DNA from: Acidimicrobiia bacterium
GTDB taxonomy: Bacteria > Actinomycetota > Acidimicrobiia > Spongiisociales > UBA4744
Direction of reading: 5' to 3'
DNA: 61,356 bases
NCBI GenBank assembly: GCA_029863625.1
Contig: JAOTUY010000011.1
Location: 1-61,356 of the forward strand
In this document: piece after piece, positions 33,749 through 41,010 of the stretch
Numbering within the stretch: the stretch's first letter is position 1
Layout of the letters: each line of letters begins with the position of its first letter
Notes under the pieces: generated by a model
What the model was told of the DNA's origin: nothing
Databases searched by the model: none
The model's input: the letters and a program-made list of their open reading frames with translations, nothing else
Position numbers and translations under genes: made by a program

Positions 33749-34417
33749 TTAGATCTCGATCGATCCGGGCTCAATGAGACCCGATTCATAAGCGAGCACG
33801 ATCGCCTGAGAGCGATCGCGTACTTCGAGCTTGGCAAACACATGGGAGACGTGGGTTTTCACGGTTGCCTCGGAGATGAAGAGTTGCTCGGCGATCTCCG
33901 CATTCGCATATCCCTGCGCCACCAGGCGCAGCACGTCACGCTCGCGGCCGGTGAGCCCATCAAAACGGGCCGTGTCGACGCGACGGGGCCGCCGGGTCAG
34001 CTCTTCAATGAGGCGTTTGGTGATAGTTGGGGAAAGGACGGCGTCCCCCCGCGCAATGATGCGGACCGCCGCGGTCAGTTCTTCCGGGGGAGAGTCCTTG
34101 AGGAGGAACCCGCGGGCACCGGCCTGCAAGGCGTCGTAGACGTACTCCTCGAGGTCGAGGGTGGTCAGCATGAGTATGTTGGTGTCCGGCGCATCTGCGG
34201 AGGTGAGCAACCGCTCTGTGGCCTCGATGCCGTCCATGCGCGGCATGCGAATATCCATGAGCACCACATCCGGTTCGAGCTCGATGGTGAGATCGAACGC
34301 CTCTTCGCCCGTGCCGGCTTCACCGACGACGTCGATGTCGGCCTCCCCTTCCAGAATTCGCCTGAATCCGGTCCGAACGAGGACCTGATCGTCGACTATC
34401 AGCACACGAATGCTCAC
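33749..34417 (-). CDS. LuxR/NarL-type response regulator
   Basis: The 222-aa protein has a receiver domain with Asp9/Asp10, phospho-acceptor Asp55 (VVLMDIRMPR), the Thr/Lys switch residues (LMLTT and FLLKD), then a LuxR-type DNA-binding domain (LTGRERDVLRLVAQGYANAEIA, ISEATVKTHVSHVFAKL). GTG 34417 is preferred because ggag sits seven bases upstream and the receiver fold starts right there; an ATG at 34441 is also in frame. No kinase is adjacent; the nearest kinases are of a different (HisKA) type 19 kb away. It may respond to a distant HisKA_3 kinase. Confidence 0.93.
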   Translation of the reverse strand: MSIRVLIVDDQVLVRTGFRRILEGEADIDVVGEAGTGEEAFDLTIELEPDVVLMDIRMPRMDGIEATERLLTSADAPDTNILMLTTLDLEEYVYDALQAGARGFLLKDSPPEELTAAVRIIARGDAVLSPTITKRLIEELTRRPRRVDTARFDGLTGRERDVLRLVAQGYANAEIAEQLFISEATVKTHVSHVFAKLEVRDRSQAIVLAYESGLIEPGSIEI

Positions 34418-34489
34418 ACGAGGCTCCGGGACGGTACCCACGGTGTTCGTAACACCGCATCCCGTGATGGTACCTGGAAGGGCTTGGCT

Positions 34490-35200
34490 ATGGTGGTCCG
34501 AGTTGAACGGGAGGTGTCATTGAGCGGGCCAATCCCGGCGCTCACGGAAAAGCAGATGCGAGAAGTCGACCGCGTCATGGTCGAAGACCTGGGCATCGAA
34601 CTGATGCAGATGATGGAGAACGCCGGGCGTAATCTGGCCGAACTGGCCATACGTCGATTCCAACCGGCCGAGGTTGTTGTGTTGGTCGGCCCGGGCGGTA
34701 ACGGTGGGGGCGGCCTGGTGGCGGCCCGCCATCTGGCCAATCGTGGGGTCGAGGTGCACGTAGCGTTGTCGCGACCGGTTGACGCGTTCGAGGGAGTGCC
34801 CGCTCACCAACTGGCCATTATCCAGAAGTTGCGAATCCCGGTCATGCATGGGGCGGCGACCGGCGCGGATCTGATCATTGATGCATTGATCGGGTACAGC
34901 CTGCGCGGCGACCCGCGCGGTGACACTCGTGACCTGATCGACTGGGCCAACGAGTCGGGCTCGCCCGTGCTTTCCCTCGACACACCCAGCGGACTGAACG
35001 TCACCACCGGGGAGCCGGCGACGCCCTGCGTTCAGGCCACGGCCACGATGACGCTGGCCGTGCCCAAGGTCGGCCTGCTCGGCTCGCCCCAGGTGGGGGA
35101 GTTGTGGCTGGCCGACATCTCGGTTCCACCGTCGGTCTATGCGGCCTTTGGTCTTGAGGTGGGCAACCTCTTTGCCGGGGACACGATCATTCGGGTGTGA
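34490..35200 (+). CDS. nnrE: NAD(P)H-hydrate epimerase (YjeF N-terminal type)
   Basis: The 236-aa protein is a stand-alone YjeF_N domain: TEKQMREVDRVMVEDLGI, LMQMMENAGRNLAELA, VGPGGNGGGGLVAARHLANRG (nucleotide-binding glycines), LIIDALIGYSLRGDPRG, and LSLDTPSGLNVTTGE. It interconverts the R and S epimers of damaged NADHX/NADPHX so that a separate dehydratase can repair them; that dehydratase (NnrD) is not fused here and not in the window. ATG 34490 has ggaagg upstream; a TTG at 34519 with gggaggt just before it is an alternative start. Confidence 0.92.
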   Translation: MVVRVEREVSLSGPIPALTEKQMREVDRVMVEDLGIELMQMMENAGRNLAELAIRRFQPAEVVVLVGPGGNGGGGLVAARHLANRGVEVHVALSRPVDAFEGVPAHQLAIIQKLRIPVMHGAATGADLIIDALIGYSLRGDPRGDTRDLIDWANESGSPVLSLDTPSGLNVTTGEPATPCVQATATMTLAVPKVGLLGSPQVGELWLADISVPPSVYAAFGLEVGNLFAGDTIIRV

Positions 35201-35218
35201 TGCTTGATACCCGATTGA

Positions 35219-35350
35219 AACAACCGGTGCGTGCTGACTGCCGACAACCTGACGCTGATCCAATCGTCTTTCCTGACCCGCCGGATCACCGGACTGGACT
35301 CGACACGCATCAGCGCGGTATGTGAGGCGATTGGAGCCGCGATGGCGGCC
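35219..35350 (+). pseudogene. Possible C-terminal remnant of a MazF-like toxin
   Basis: In the 150-bp gap between nnrE and the next gene, the plus strand encodes an open stretch (VLTADNLTLIQSSFLTRRI, then GLDSTRISAVCEAIGAAM). Its pattern resembles the last 40 residues of MazF/PemK toxins, where a strand with a (D)x(L/V) motif is followed by R(R)I..L.....A.V..A(L/I). It has a stop just upstream (35216-35218), no start region and no end of its own before it runs antisense to the following gene. I consider it a decayed fragment at best; the resemblance is from memory of the family pattern. Confidence 0.3.
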
Positions 35351-35773
35351 TCACTCCGTCGGGCGGAGTCTCAACACCGGGATCGGGCGGTCGGTGCGAG
35401 CCTGGTAGGCGGCGTAGCCCCGGTGGGCCGCCACGATGCTCGGCCACCACTGTTGCCGTTCGTCTTCCTCCATCGGTGCAGCGATCACGTTCCACCGACG
35501 CCTCAGCACCTGCACGGCTGCTTGCGGATGTGCCTCGAGGTTGGCGTACCAGTGCGGATGGTATGGCCGCCCTCCCCAGGAGGCGATGACGATGAGGTCG
35601 TTCTCGTCCTTGAGATACAGCAACGGGACCGTGTGGAGGGCGCCGGTCTTTCTGCCCCGGGTGGTCAGCAGCAGCATGTCGTTGTCGACCAACCGCCGAC
35701 CAATCCGGCCTCCGGTCAATCGGTACACCGCGGTGTGGATCGCAGAGAGGGTCCGGGCGGTTCGATCGTGCAT
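35351..35773 (-). CDS. Deazaflavin (F420)-dependent nitroreductase-like protein
   Basis: The 140-aa protein belongs to the Ddn/nitroreductase-like split-barrel family: DMLLLTTRGRKTGALHTVPLLYL, LIVIASWGGRPYHPHWYANLEAHP, and VVxxx(R)W at the end. In Mycobacterium these enzymes use F420H2 to reduce quinones or nitro compounds. The start codon lies inside a 100-bp direct repeat (35750-35849), and its 5' end is partly duplicated near 36500. It is convergent with the nnrE region. Confidence 0.9.
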   Translation of the reverse strand: MHDRTARTLSAIHTAVYRLTGGRIGRRLVDNDMLLLTTRGRKTGALHTVPLLYLKDENDLIVIASWGGRPYHPHWYANLEAHPQAAVQVLRRRWNVIAAPMEEDERQQWWPSIVAAHRGYAAYQARTDRPIPVLRLRPTE

Positions 35774-35849
35774 GCCCGGAACCTAGTGCTGGTTACGCTG
35801 GTACGCTCCCGGCCAGGCGGTTGATGATCGCCCGGTGCAGCGTCGACTA
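35750..35849. repeat. Direct repeat copy 1 (nitroreductase start intact, nucS start broken)
   Basis: About 95 % identical to 36510-36610, with five substitutions and one 1-bp indel. It carries the ATG of the 35351-35773 gene on the minus strand. The stretch equivalent to the nucS start reads AGG in place of ATG and then encodes [10 protein letters not shown] before a stop. Confidence 0.88.
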
Positions 35850-35906
35850 ACTCCCCCCGAAGTACGATTCGTGGAGACCGAGGAGCATCGAGATCTAGGA
35901 GACAAC

Positions 35907-36341
35907 ATGGCCGAGTACCTCCCCAGCACCCGCGACTGGGTCCGCGAGCAGGTGGAGCTGTACGAGCGTACCAACGGCGCCGAGGGGAACACGCTTCGGG
36001 ATACCGGACTGCCGGTCATCATCGTGACGAACACGGGAAACAAGTCGGGCGCGATTCGCAAGACACCGCTGATGCGCGTGAAAGATGGGGACAACTACGT
36101 CATGGTCGGCTCGCAGGGGGGAGCGCCTCGGCACCCGGTATGGGTGCACAATCTGCGCGCAAATGCCGAGGTCGAGATCCGCGATCTCTCCGAGGTCCAC
36201 CCGATGCGGGTCCGGGAAGTGGAGGATGGCGCCGAACGCTCGCGCCTGTGGGCGCTCGCCGTCGAGGCCTATCCGCCCTACCAGGACTACCAGCAGCGAA
36301 CCAAGCGAAAGATCCCGGTGTTCGTCGCCGAACCCGTCTAG
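35907..36341 (+). CDS. Deazaflavin-dependent nitroreductase family protein
   Basis: The 144-aa protein is of the Ddn type and more typical than the gene at 35351: STRDWVREQVELYERTNG, then LPVIIVTNTGNKSGAIRKTPLMRV, YVMVGSQGGAPRHPVWVHNLRA, and EVEIRDLSE. It should bind F420 and reduce quinones, nitro compounds or unsaturated lactones. ATG 35907 has aggaga upstream. The gene sits in a segment of about 660 bp (35850-36509) bounded by two 100-bp direct repeats, so it looks inserted between the divergent 35351 and nucS genes. Confidence 0.92.
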   Translation: MAEYLPSTRDWVREQVELYERTNGAEGNTLRDTGLPVIIVTNTGNKSGAIRKTPLMRVKDGDNYVMVGSQGGAPRHPVWVHNLRANAEVEIRDLSEVHPMRVREVEDGAERSRLWALAVEAYPPYQDYQQRTKRKIPVFVAEPV

Positions 36342-36483
36342 GACTCAGCTCGTCAAGAGGGCCCGTCCTGAATGCCGGGTCCCGCGCCAAACTACTTCCC
36401 GGGCCAAGCGCCGCCGTGATCTCACGCGGTGGCCCATTCCAGGCCCCCGGCCGAGGTCAAGCGCCGAAGCTGCCGGGTTTCTC

Positions 36484-36533
36484 CGTACCTGCGGGTGGAT
36501 CGTCGACAAGGTCCGGGCGGTTCGATCGTGGAT
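36484..36533 (-). pseudogene. 5' remnant of the 35351 nitroreductase-like gene
   Basis: Read on the minus strand, this stretch encodes [12 protein letters not shown], nearly identical to the first residues after Met of the 35351-35773 protein ([12 protein letters not shown]). The start codon is changed (cat to gat at 36531-36533) and similarity is lost within about 17 codons. It is a duplicated gene start without the gene. Confidence 0.65.
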
Positions 36534-36610
36534 GCCCGGACCCTAGTGCTGGTCGCGCTGGTACGCTCCCGGGCCATGCGGTTGATGATCGCCCGGTGCA
36601 GCGTCGACTA
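36510..36610. repeat. Direct repeat copy 2 (nucS start intact)
   Basis: Second copy of the 35750-35849 repeat. Here the nucS ATG (36576) is intact and the minus-strand ATG of the nitroreductase-like gene is lost. Together the two copies show that each retains one of two originally divergent starts. Confidence 0.88.
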
Positions 36611-37235
36611 CGAAGGCCGCTTGACGGCTCACCTCCCGATGGCCATCCGGTTGATCATGGTGAAGGCCGATGGATGTGTCGCCGTTCACGCCGACGGCGG
36701 TGCCTACAAGCCGCTCAACTGGATGAACGCTCCCAACTACCTCGAGGAACGCGAAGGCGAGTGGGTCGTCACCAATCCTCGCGGCGAGCGACTGGTTATC
36801 ACCATCGGCGAGGTCCTGCAGGACACGTCGCTCGAACTGGGAGCGGATCCGGGTCTCGAAAAGGACGGCGTTGAGGCCCACCTCCAGGTACTGCTGGCGG
36901 AGCGTCCGGGTGTGGTGGAGGAGGGTCTCACCCTCATCCGCCGCGAGTTCCCAACCGACATCGGCCCGGTTGACCTGCTGTGCCACGACGAGGCGGGAGG
37001 GACGGTCGCCATCGAGATCAAGCGTCGCGGCGAGATCGACGGGGTTGAGCAACTGGCCCGTTATCTGGAGCGGCTCAACCTGGACGCCCGGCTGGCTCCC
37101 GTGCGCGGGATCTTCGCCGCCCAGTCGATCAAGCCGCAGGCCAAAGTTCTGGCCGAGGCTCGCGGGATCGGCACAGTCGAGGTCGATTACGACCAGTTGC
37201 GGGGCATCGAATCCAACCACCTGCGTCTCTTCTGA
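36576..37235 (+). CDS. nucS: Mismatch-specific endonuclease NucS
   Basis: The 219-aa protein matches NucS/EndoMS in length and sequence: [39 protein letters not shown] at the N-terminal DNA-binding domain, and the C-terminal PD-(D/E)xK nuclease with [31 protein letters not shown], and QIKP-like [16 protein letters not shown]. In actinobacteria lacking MutS/MutL this enzyme cuts both strands at mismatches and is the basis of mismatch repair. It is followed after 7 bp by trmL. Confidence 0.95.
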   Translation: MRLMIARCSVDYEGRLTAHLPMAIRLIMVKADGCVAVHADGGAYKPLNWMNAPNYLEEREGEWVVTNPRGERLVITIGEVLQDTSLELGADPGLEKDGVEAHLQVLLAERPGVVEEGLTLIRREFPTDIGPVDLLCHDEAGGTVAIEIKRRGEIDGVEQLARYLERLNLDARLAPVRGIFAAQSIKPQAKVLAEARGIGTVEVDYDQLRGIESNHLRLF

Positions 37236-37242
37236 GCGGCGG

Positions 37243-37707
37243 ATGTTCCACGTCGTCCTGTACCGGCCGGAGATACCTCCCAACACGGGCAATGCGATGC
37301 GCTTGTGTGCCAACACCGGGACCGCGTTGCACCTCATCCATCCGCTCGGGTTTTCGTTGGACGAAGCCAGGTTGAAGCGGGCCGGGCTCGACTACCGGCA
37401 CTGGGCCGACGTCCGCAACCACGACAGCCTGGATGATTTCGTGGCGACCACCGCCCCCGACCGGATCTGGGCGTTCTCCCAGCACGGGCAGAGCTCCTAT
37501 ACCGACGTGAAATACCGGCCCGGCGATGCCCTCCTCTTTGGACCAGAGTCGGGGGGCCTTCCCGAAGACGTGCTCGCCTGGGACAGAATCGACGATCTGG
37601 TTCGCATCCCCATGCTGGCCCGCTCCCGCAGTCTCAACCTGGCCAACGCCCTGGCCGTTGCCGTCTATGAAGCTTGGAAACAGATAGGGTTTCCGGGAGG
37701 TGTGTGA
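37243..37707 (+). CDS. trmL: tRNA (cytidine/uridine-34-2'-O)-methyltransferase TrmL
   Basis: The 154-aa protein is a minimal SPOUT methyltransferase: MFHVVLYRPEIPPNTGNAMR, CANTGTALHLIHPLGFSLDE, LKRAGLDYRHWADV, then LLFGPESGGLPEDVL, and the knot segment RIPMLARSRSLNLANALAVA with VYEAWKQ. It methylates the wobble ribose of certain leucine tRNAs. Length and motifs match E. coli TrmL. It directly follows nucS, and the pair is likely cotranscribed. Confidence 0.95.
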   Translation: MFHVVLYRPEIPPNTGNAMRLCANTGTALHLIHPLGFSLDEARLKRAGLDYRHWADVRNHDSLDDFVATTAPDRIWAFSQHGQSSYTDVKYRPGDALLFGPESGGLPEDVLAWDRIDDLVRIPMLARSRSLNLANALAVAVYEAWKQIGFPGGV

Positions 37708-37744
37708 CGCTCCGACAACCCCGATGCAGGTGAGCTATCGTCGC

Positions 37745-38026
37745 ATGATGACCGAGATCCTCGTCACCCCGCTGGGATCCGATCTCTACCGGGTTGAAGT
37801 CAAGGAAGGCGACACACAGACGATCCACGATGTGACTGTCGCGTCGGAAGATCTCACCACACTGGGCCGGGGGCACGGTCCCCATGCTTTGCTCGAGGAG
37901 TCGTTCCGGTTCCTGCTGGAGCGTGAGCCGAAGGAGGCGATTCTGCCCCGGTTCGAATTATTGGTGATCGCTCGCTATTTCCCCGACTACCCGGCCGAGA
38001 TAACCCGGCGCATGGCCGGCCGCTAG
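37745..38026 (+). CDS. Conserved hypothetical protein, 93 aa
   Basis: The protein starts MMTEILVTPLGSDLYRVEV; ATG 37748 is equally possible. It looks like two short strands with a DTQTIHDVTV turn, a helix (HALLEESFRFLLER), and a final helix ending in AEITRRMAGR. There is no motif that I can name. It lies 37 bp past trmL on the same strand and is followed by a bidirectional hairpin. Confidence 0.72.
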   Translation: MMTEILVTPLGSDLYRVEVKEGDTQTIHDVTVASEDLTTLGRGHGPHALLEESFRFLLEREPKEAILPRFELLVIARYFPDYPAEITRRMAGR

Positions 38027-38034
38027 ACCCGCCA

Positions 38035-38083
38035 CCTTTTGCGTCGCTCTTGCGGGTATGGCCTGCACCTGTGACGCAAAAGG
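38035..38083. terminator. Bidirectional hairpin between convergent genes, related to the 24903 element
   Basis: Perfect 11-bp arms CCTTTTGCGTC (38035-38045) and GACGCAAAAGG (38073-38083) with a 27-base loop. The A/T at the outer end of each arm gives a short T-run for both strands. The right half and part of the loop (GCCTGCA-C/T-CTGTGACGCAA) match 24903-24945. Confidence 0.75.
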
Positions 38084-38091
38084 CATCTGAA

Positions 38092-39429
38092 TTACCCGGC
38101 CAGCAGACGCAACGCGATCGCCTCGGCCAGGGCGGCCTTTTTGAACTCGCCCAGATCCACGCTCTCGTTGGGCGCATGAATCGCGGCGGCCGGGTCAACT
38201 ACTCCGGTCAGCAGGATGCTCGCCTCCGGGTAGGTCTTGGAGAAGGCGGCTACAAACGGGATCGATCCGCCCACTCCGATGGACACTCCTTTCGTTCCCC
38301 ACGCCTCCTGAAAGGCGGTCCGGAAGGCGTCGGCTGCCGATCCCTCGGCCTCCAACGCGAACGCTTCTACTTTCGCTCCTCTGGTCACCGTCACCCGGGC
38401 TCCCCACGGAGCGTTGTTCTCGAGATGCGAAGCCAGCGCCTCCATGGCCCGGTCGGGGTCATCTCCCGGAGCGATCCGCACACTGACGCGAGCCCGGGCG
38501 ACCGGGATCAACTGGTTGATCGACTCGGCCACATTCGGGGCATCCAGACCGACGACCGACGCTGCCGGCCGGGTCCAGAGCCGGGACGTGAGGGTCCCTT
38601 CTCCCACGAGGTCGACCCCGTCGACCATCCCGGCCTGCCGGCCCAACTCCTCCTCGGTCAGGTCGAGCTGAGGAGCCTCGCCCGAGACAAGGCCGGGAAT
38701 AGCGACGGTGCCTCGCTCGTCGTGGAGTGTCGCCAGGAGGCGGCTGAGGGCGGTGAGGGCGTCGGGAGCGGCGCCCCCGTACATCCCGCTGTGCACGGCC
38801 CGGTGAAGGGTGCGAACCTCAACGACACAATCCACCAACCCGCGCAGTGACGTGGTCAGAGCCGGCTGCCCCAGCCTCCAATTGCCCGAATCGGCTATCA
38901 CGATCACATCGGCGGCGAGAAGGTCACGATATTCGCGGATAAAGTCGCCCAGGTGAGCCGAGCCGATCTCCTCTTCGCCCTCGACGATCACCTTGACTCC
39001 GACGGGAGATGAGCCCTGGTGCGCTCGAAAGGCCAGGGCATGCACGAGAACGTTCGCCTTGTCGTCGGCCGATCCACGCCCATATAGACGACCGTCGCGT
39101 TCGACCGGTTCATACGGTGCCAAGTTCCATTCGGCCTCGTCGCCGGGCGGCTGGACGTCGTGGTGGGCGTACAGCAGCACAGTTGGAGCTCCGGGTGGAG
39201 CCGGGTACTCGGCAAAGACGGCCGGATGGGCGCCCTCGATCTCGAGAAGCCGCACCTCAGGAAACCCGGCGTGGCGGTAGAGATCGGCGATCGTTTCGGC
39301 CGATTCCTTCACCCAGGCGGGGTCATAACCGGGGGCGCTGACCGAGGGGATACGGATGAGGCGCTCGAGGTCTGCCTTGGTGGAAGCGAAGAGCTCGTCG
39401 ACGGCTGCGTGTAGATCCTGGTTTTGCAT
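38092..39429 (-). CDS. M20-family dipeptidase/deacylase
   Basis: The 445-aa protein belongs to the M20 metallopeptidases (carnosinase/dapE-like): VLLYAHHDVQPPGDEAEW with His and Asp metal ligands, LYGRGSADDKANVLVHALAF, the catalytic EGEEEIGSAHLGDF, a lid domain, and a closing GGSIPFVAAF with a late metal ligand (IHAPNES). It should hydrolyse dipeptides or N-acyl amino acids in the cytoplasm. It follows the alkaline-phosphatase-like gene on the same strand after 50 bp. Confidence 0.94.
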   Translation of the reverse strand: MQNQDLHAAVDELFASTKADLERLIRIPSVSAPGYDPAWVKESAETIADLYRHAGFPEVRLLEIEGAHPAVFAEYPAPPGAPTVLLYAHHDVQPPGDEAEWNLAPYEPVERDGRLYGRGSADDKANVLVHALAFRAHQGSSPVGVKVIVEGEEEIGSAHLGDFIREYRDLLAADVIVIADSGNWRLGQPALTTSLRGLVDCVVEVRTLHRAVHSGMYGGAAPDALTALSRLLATLHDERGTVAIPGLVSGEAPQLDLTEEELGRQAGMVDGVDLVGEGTLTSRLWTRPAASVVGLDAPNVAESINQLIPVARARVSVRIAPGDDPDRAMEALASHLENNAPWGARVTVTRGAKVEAFALEAEGSAADAFRTAFQEAWGTKGVSIGVGGSIPFVAAFSKTYPEASILLTGVVDPAAAIHAPNESVDLGEFKKAALAEAIALRLLAG

Positions 39430-39479
39430 GTCAGGAGCGTATCAGGCCAGTGACCCGGCTACGGACGGACCAGAGCCGG

Positions 39480-40571
39480 TTACCTTCCGGGTGTGGCGAC
39501 CAGGATCGGGATGCGAAGCTCGGCCTCGGTAAGGCCCCCGTGCTGGCCGACCATGAGGCCTTCGTTGCCGGGGTAGAGCAAGGCGAATCCGTTATTCGCC
39601 ACCAGCGCCCCATCGGGCCTGCGGTGTTCGAATTCGGGGTGATAGGGGGGTGGGCCCCACCAGCCGTCCATGTCGGATCGTGATACCCAGGAGACCGGGA
39701 GTTCGGAAGCCAGCGCCCTTGCCTCATCCACAGCACCCGACACGTACACCACCCGGGAGTCGCCGTAGAACGTCATGTCGGGCAGATCGGGGAGACGGTA
39801 GTACTTCTCGGGGGTCACGTCGACGTGTCCATGATCGGCGGTACCGACGGCAACTGCGTGCGGGGGGAGACCGGCGGCGATCGCCTTCCAGATGTCGGCG
39901 GCGTCTCCGAGTGCATCCCGGTAGAGGTCGGATTCCTGTCCGGCGGCGTGAGCAGCTGCATCGACGTGCGGGACATAGACGGCCACCAGCTTTTTTGGCT
40001 GAGCCGCCCGCTCCAGCGCGATGCGGACCGATGCCGCATCATCCTCAGCGGGCACCATCGTTGCCCCCCGGTAGAGAAGTCGGTCAAGGGGGCTGTCGAT
40101 GAAGGCGGCCGGTTCGACCACGATCGACTCGACACCGGCCGCCGACATGCGTTCCGCCAGGTTGGGAGTGGGCAGGAACTGTCGACAATCGATGTCAACG
40201 CTCTGACCCTCCGGGTCGAACCAGAAAATCGTGTTGACCACCCGCTCATTGAGGCGGAGAAGGTACGCAATCAGGCCGTGCTGGGAGGGGGGAAGTCCGG
40301 TCGCCAGCGTTGAGGTGTTGACCGTCGTCTGCGTAGAGAACGAAGCGTCGATCGCTCCGACCCGATCCCGGGCGAGTAGAGCGGCGGCCGGATGATCGAG
40401 CTGGTGGTTGCCGAGACCGTCGATCAGCACGAAGACGTAGCTGCGGGCAGGCGGGATCCGAGCCGCCAGGTCGACTCTCAGGCGAGGTGCGGCCGAGCTC
40501 CCGGTCAACCGGTGTTCCAGTTCTGCGATCAGATTGACCAGCCCACCGCCGTGGTAGTCGGGTGGACGCAT
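39480..40571 (-). CDS. Alkaline-phosphatase-superfamily phosphodiesterase/pyrophosphatase
   Basis: The 363-aa protein shows the nucleotide-pyrophosphatase/phosphodiesterase layout: metal-binding SYVFVLIDGLGNHQL, nucleophile Thr in QTTVNTSTLATGLPPSQHGL, VDAAAHAAG, GTADHGHVDV with two further metal ligands, and a late His (MVGQHGGLTEAEL). Phosphodiester or phosphonate hydrolysis is expected; the substrate is not defined. There is no signal peptide. It reads into the M20 gene. Confidence 0.88.
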   Translation of the reverse strand: MRPPDYHGGGLVNLIAELEHRLTGSSAAPRLRVDLAARIPPARSYVFVLIDGLGNHQLDHPAAALLARDRVGAIDASFSTQTTVNTSTLATGLPPSQHGLIAYLLRLNERVVNTIFWFDPEGQSVDIDCRQFLPTPNLAERMSAAGVESIVVEPAAFIDSPLDRLLYRGATMVPAEDDAASVRIALERAAQPKKLVAVYVPHVDAAAHAAGQESDLYRDALGDAADIWKAIAAGLPPHAVAVGTADHGHVDVTPEKYYRLPDLPDMTFYGDSRVVYVSGAVDEARALASELPVSWVSRSDMDGWWGPPPYHPEFEHRRPDGALVANNGFALLYPGNEGLMVGQHGGLTEAELRIPILVATPGR

Positions 40572-40725
40572 GGGTACGACGCTATCAGGCTGGGAAGGAG
40601 TGCGCAGTACCCGGTACCTGCTGTTTCGAAACCGGGACCCGGGTCGGTTGTCGACTTCGCGCTGAAGGGGGGCTGTGTTACCGTGGCCCTGCGGAACAAA
40701 TGTCCGTTTCTATGGATGGATTGCG

Positions 40726-41010
40726 ATGAGCATCCCCGAACAAGTAGACCTCAGGGAAACGCGCACCGGTTGGCGCCTGGAAGCAGCCTGCAGCGGCCTT
40801 GACACAAACCTGTTTTTCCCCTCAACGGAGGACGATCAGGTCCAGTTGGCGTTCACCCGGCAAGTGTGCGCGAGTTGCCCGGTCCAACAAGCCTGCCTGG
40901 CCTACGCAATCGAAAGCCGTCAAACCGTTGGCATCTGGGGTGGTGCAACCACGAGAGAGCGACGTCGTCTGCGTCGGCGCTGGCTGGAGCACGCCCGCCG
41001 GGTCAGCTAG
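40726..41010 (+). CDS. WhiB-family iron-sulfur transcription regulator
   Basis: The 94-aa protein has the four cluster cysteines (Cys22, Cys48, Cys51, Cys57 in VCASCPVQQACL), the GIWGG turn (residues 69-73) and a basic C-terminal DNA-binding tail (RERRRLRRRWLEHARR). The spacing fits the WhiB1/WhiB2-like group that bind sigma factor region 4. The 154-bp leader contains a candidate promoter (ttcgcg, 17 bp, taccgt). Its last 8 bp overlap the end of a convergent acyltransferase gene. Confidence 0.95.
   Translation: MSIPEQVDLRETRTGWRLEAACSGLDTNLFFPSTEDDQVQLAFTRQVCASCPVQQACLAYAIESRQTVGIWGGATTRERRRLRRRWLEHARRVS

Noticed and set aside
33749..34417. A two-component pair formed by this regulator and the kinases at 2491 or 13051
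   Set aside because: NarL/LuxR-type regulators usually pair with HisKA_3 kinases, whereas both kinases have HisKA domains, and they are 19 kb or more away.
35219..35824. A 197-codon plus-strand gene through this region
   Set aside because: Beyond 35350 it is antisense to the well-supported nitroreductase-like gene; only the first 40 codons have any family resemblance.
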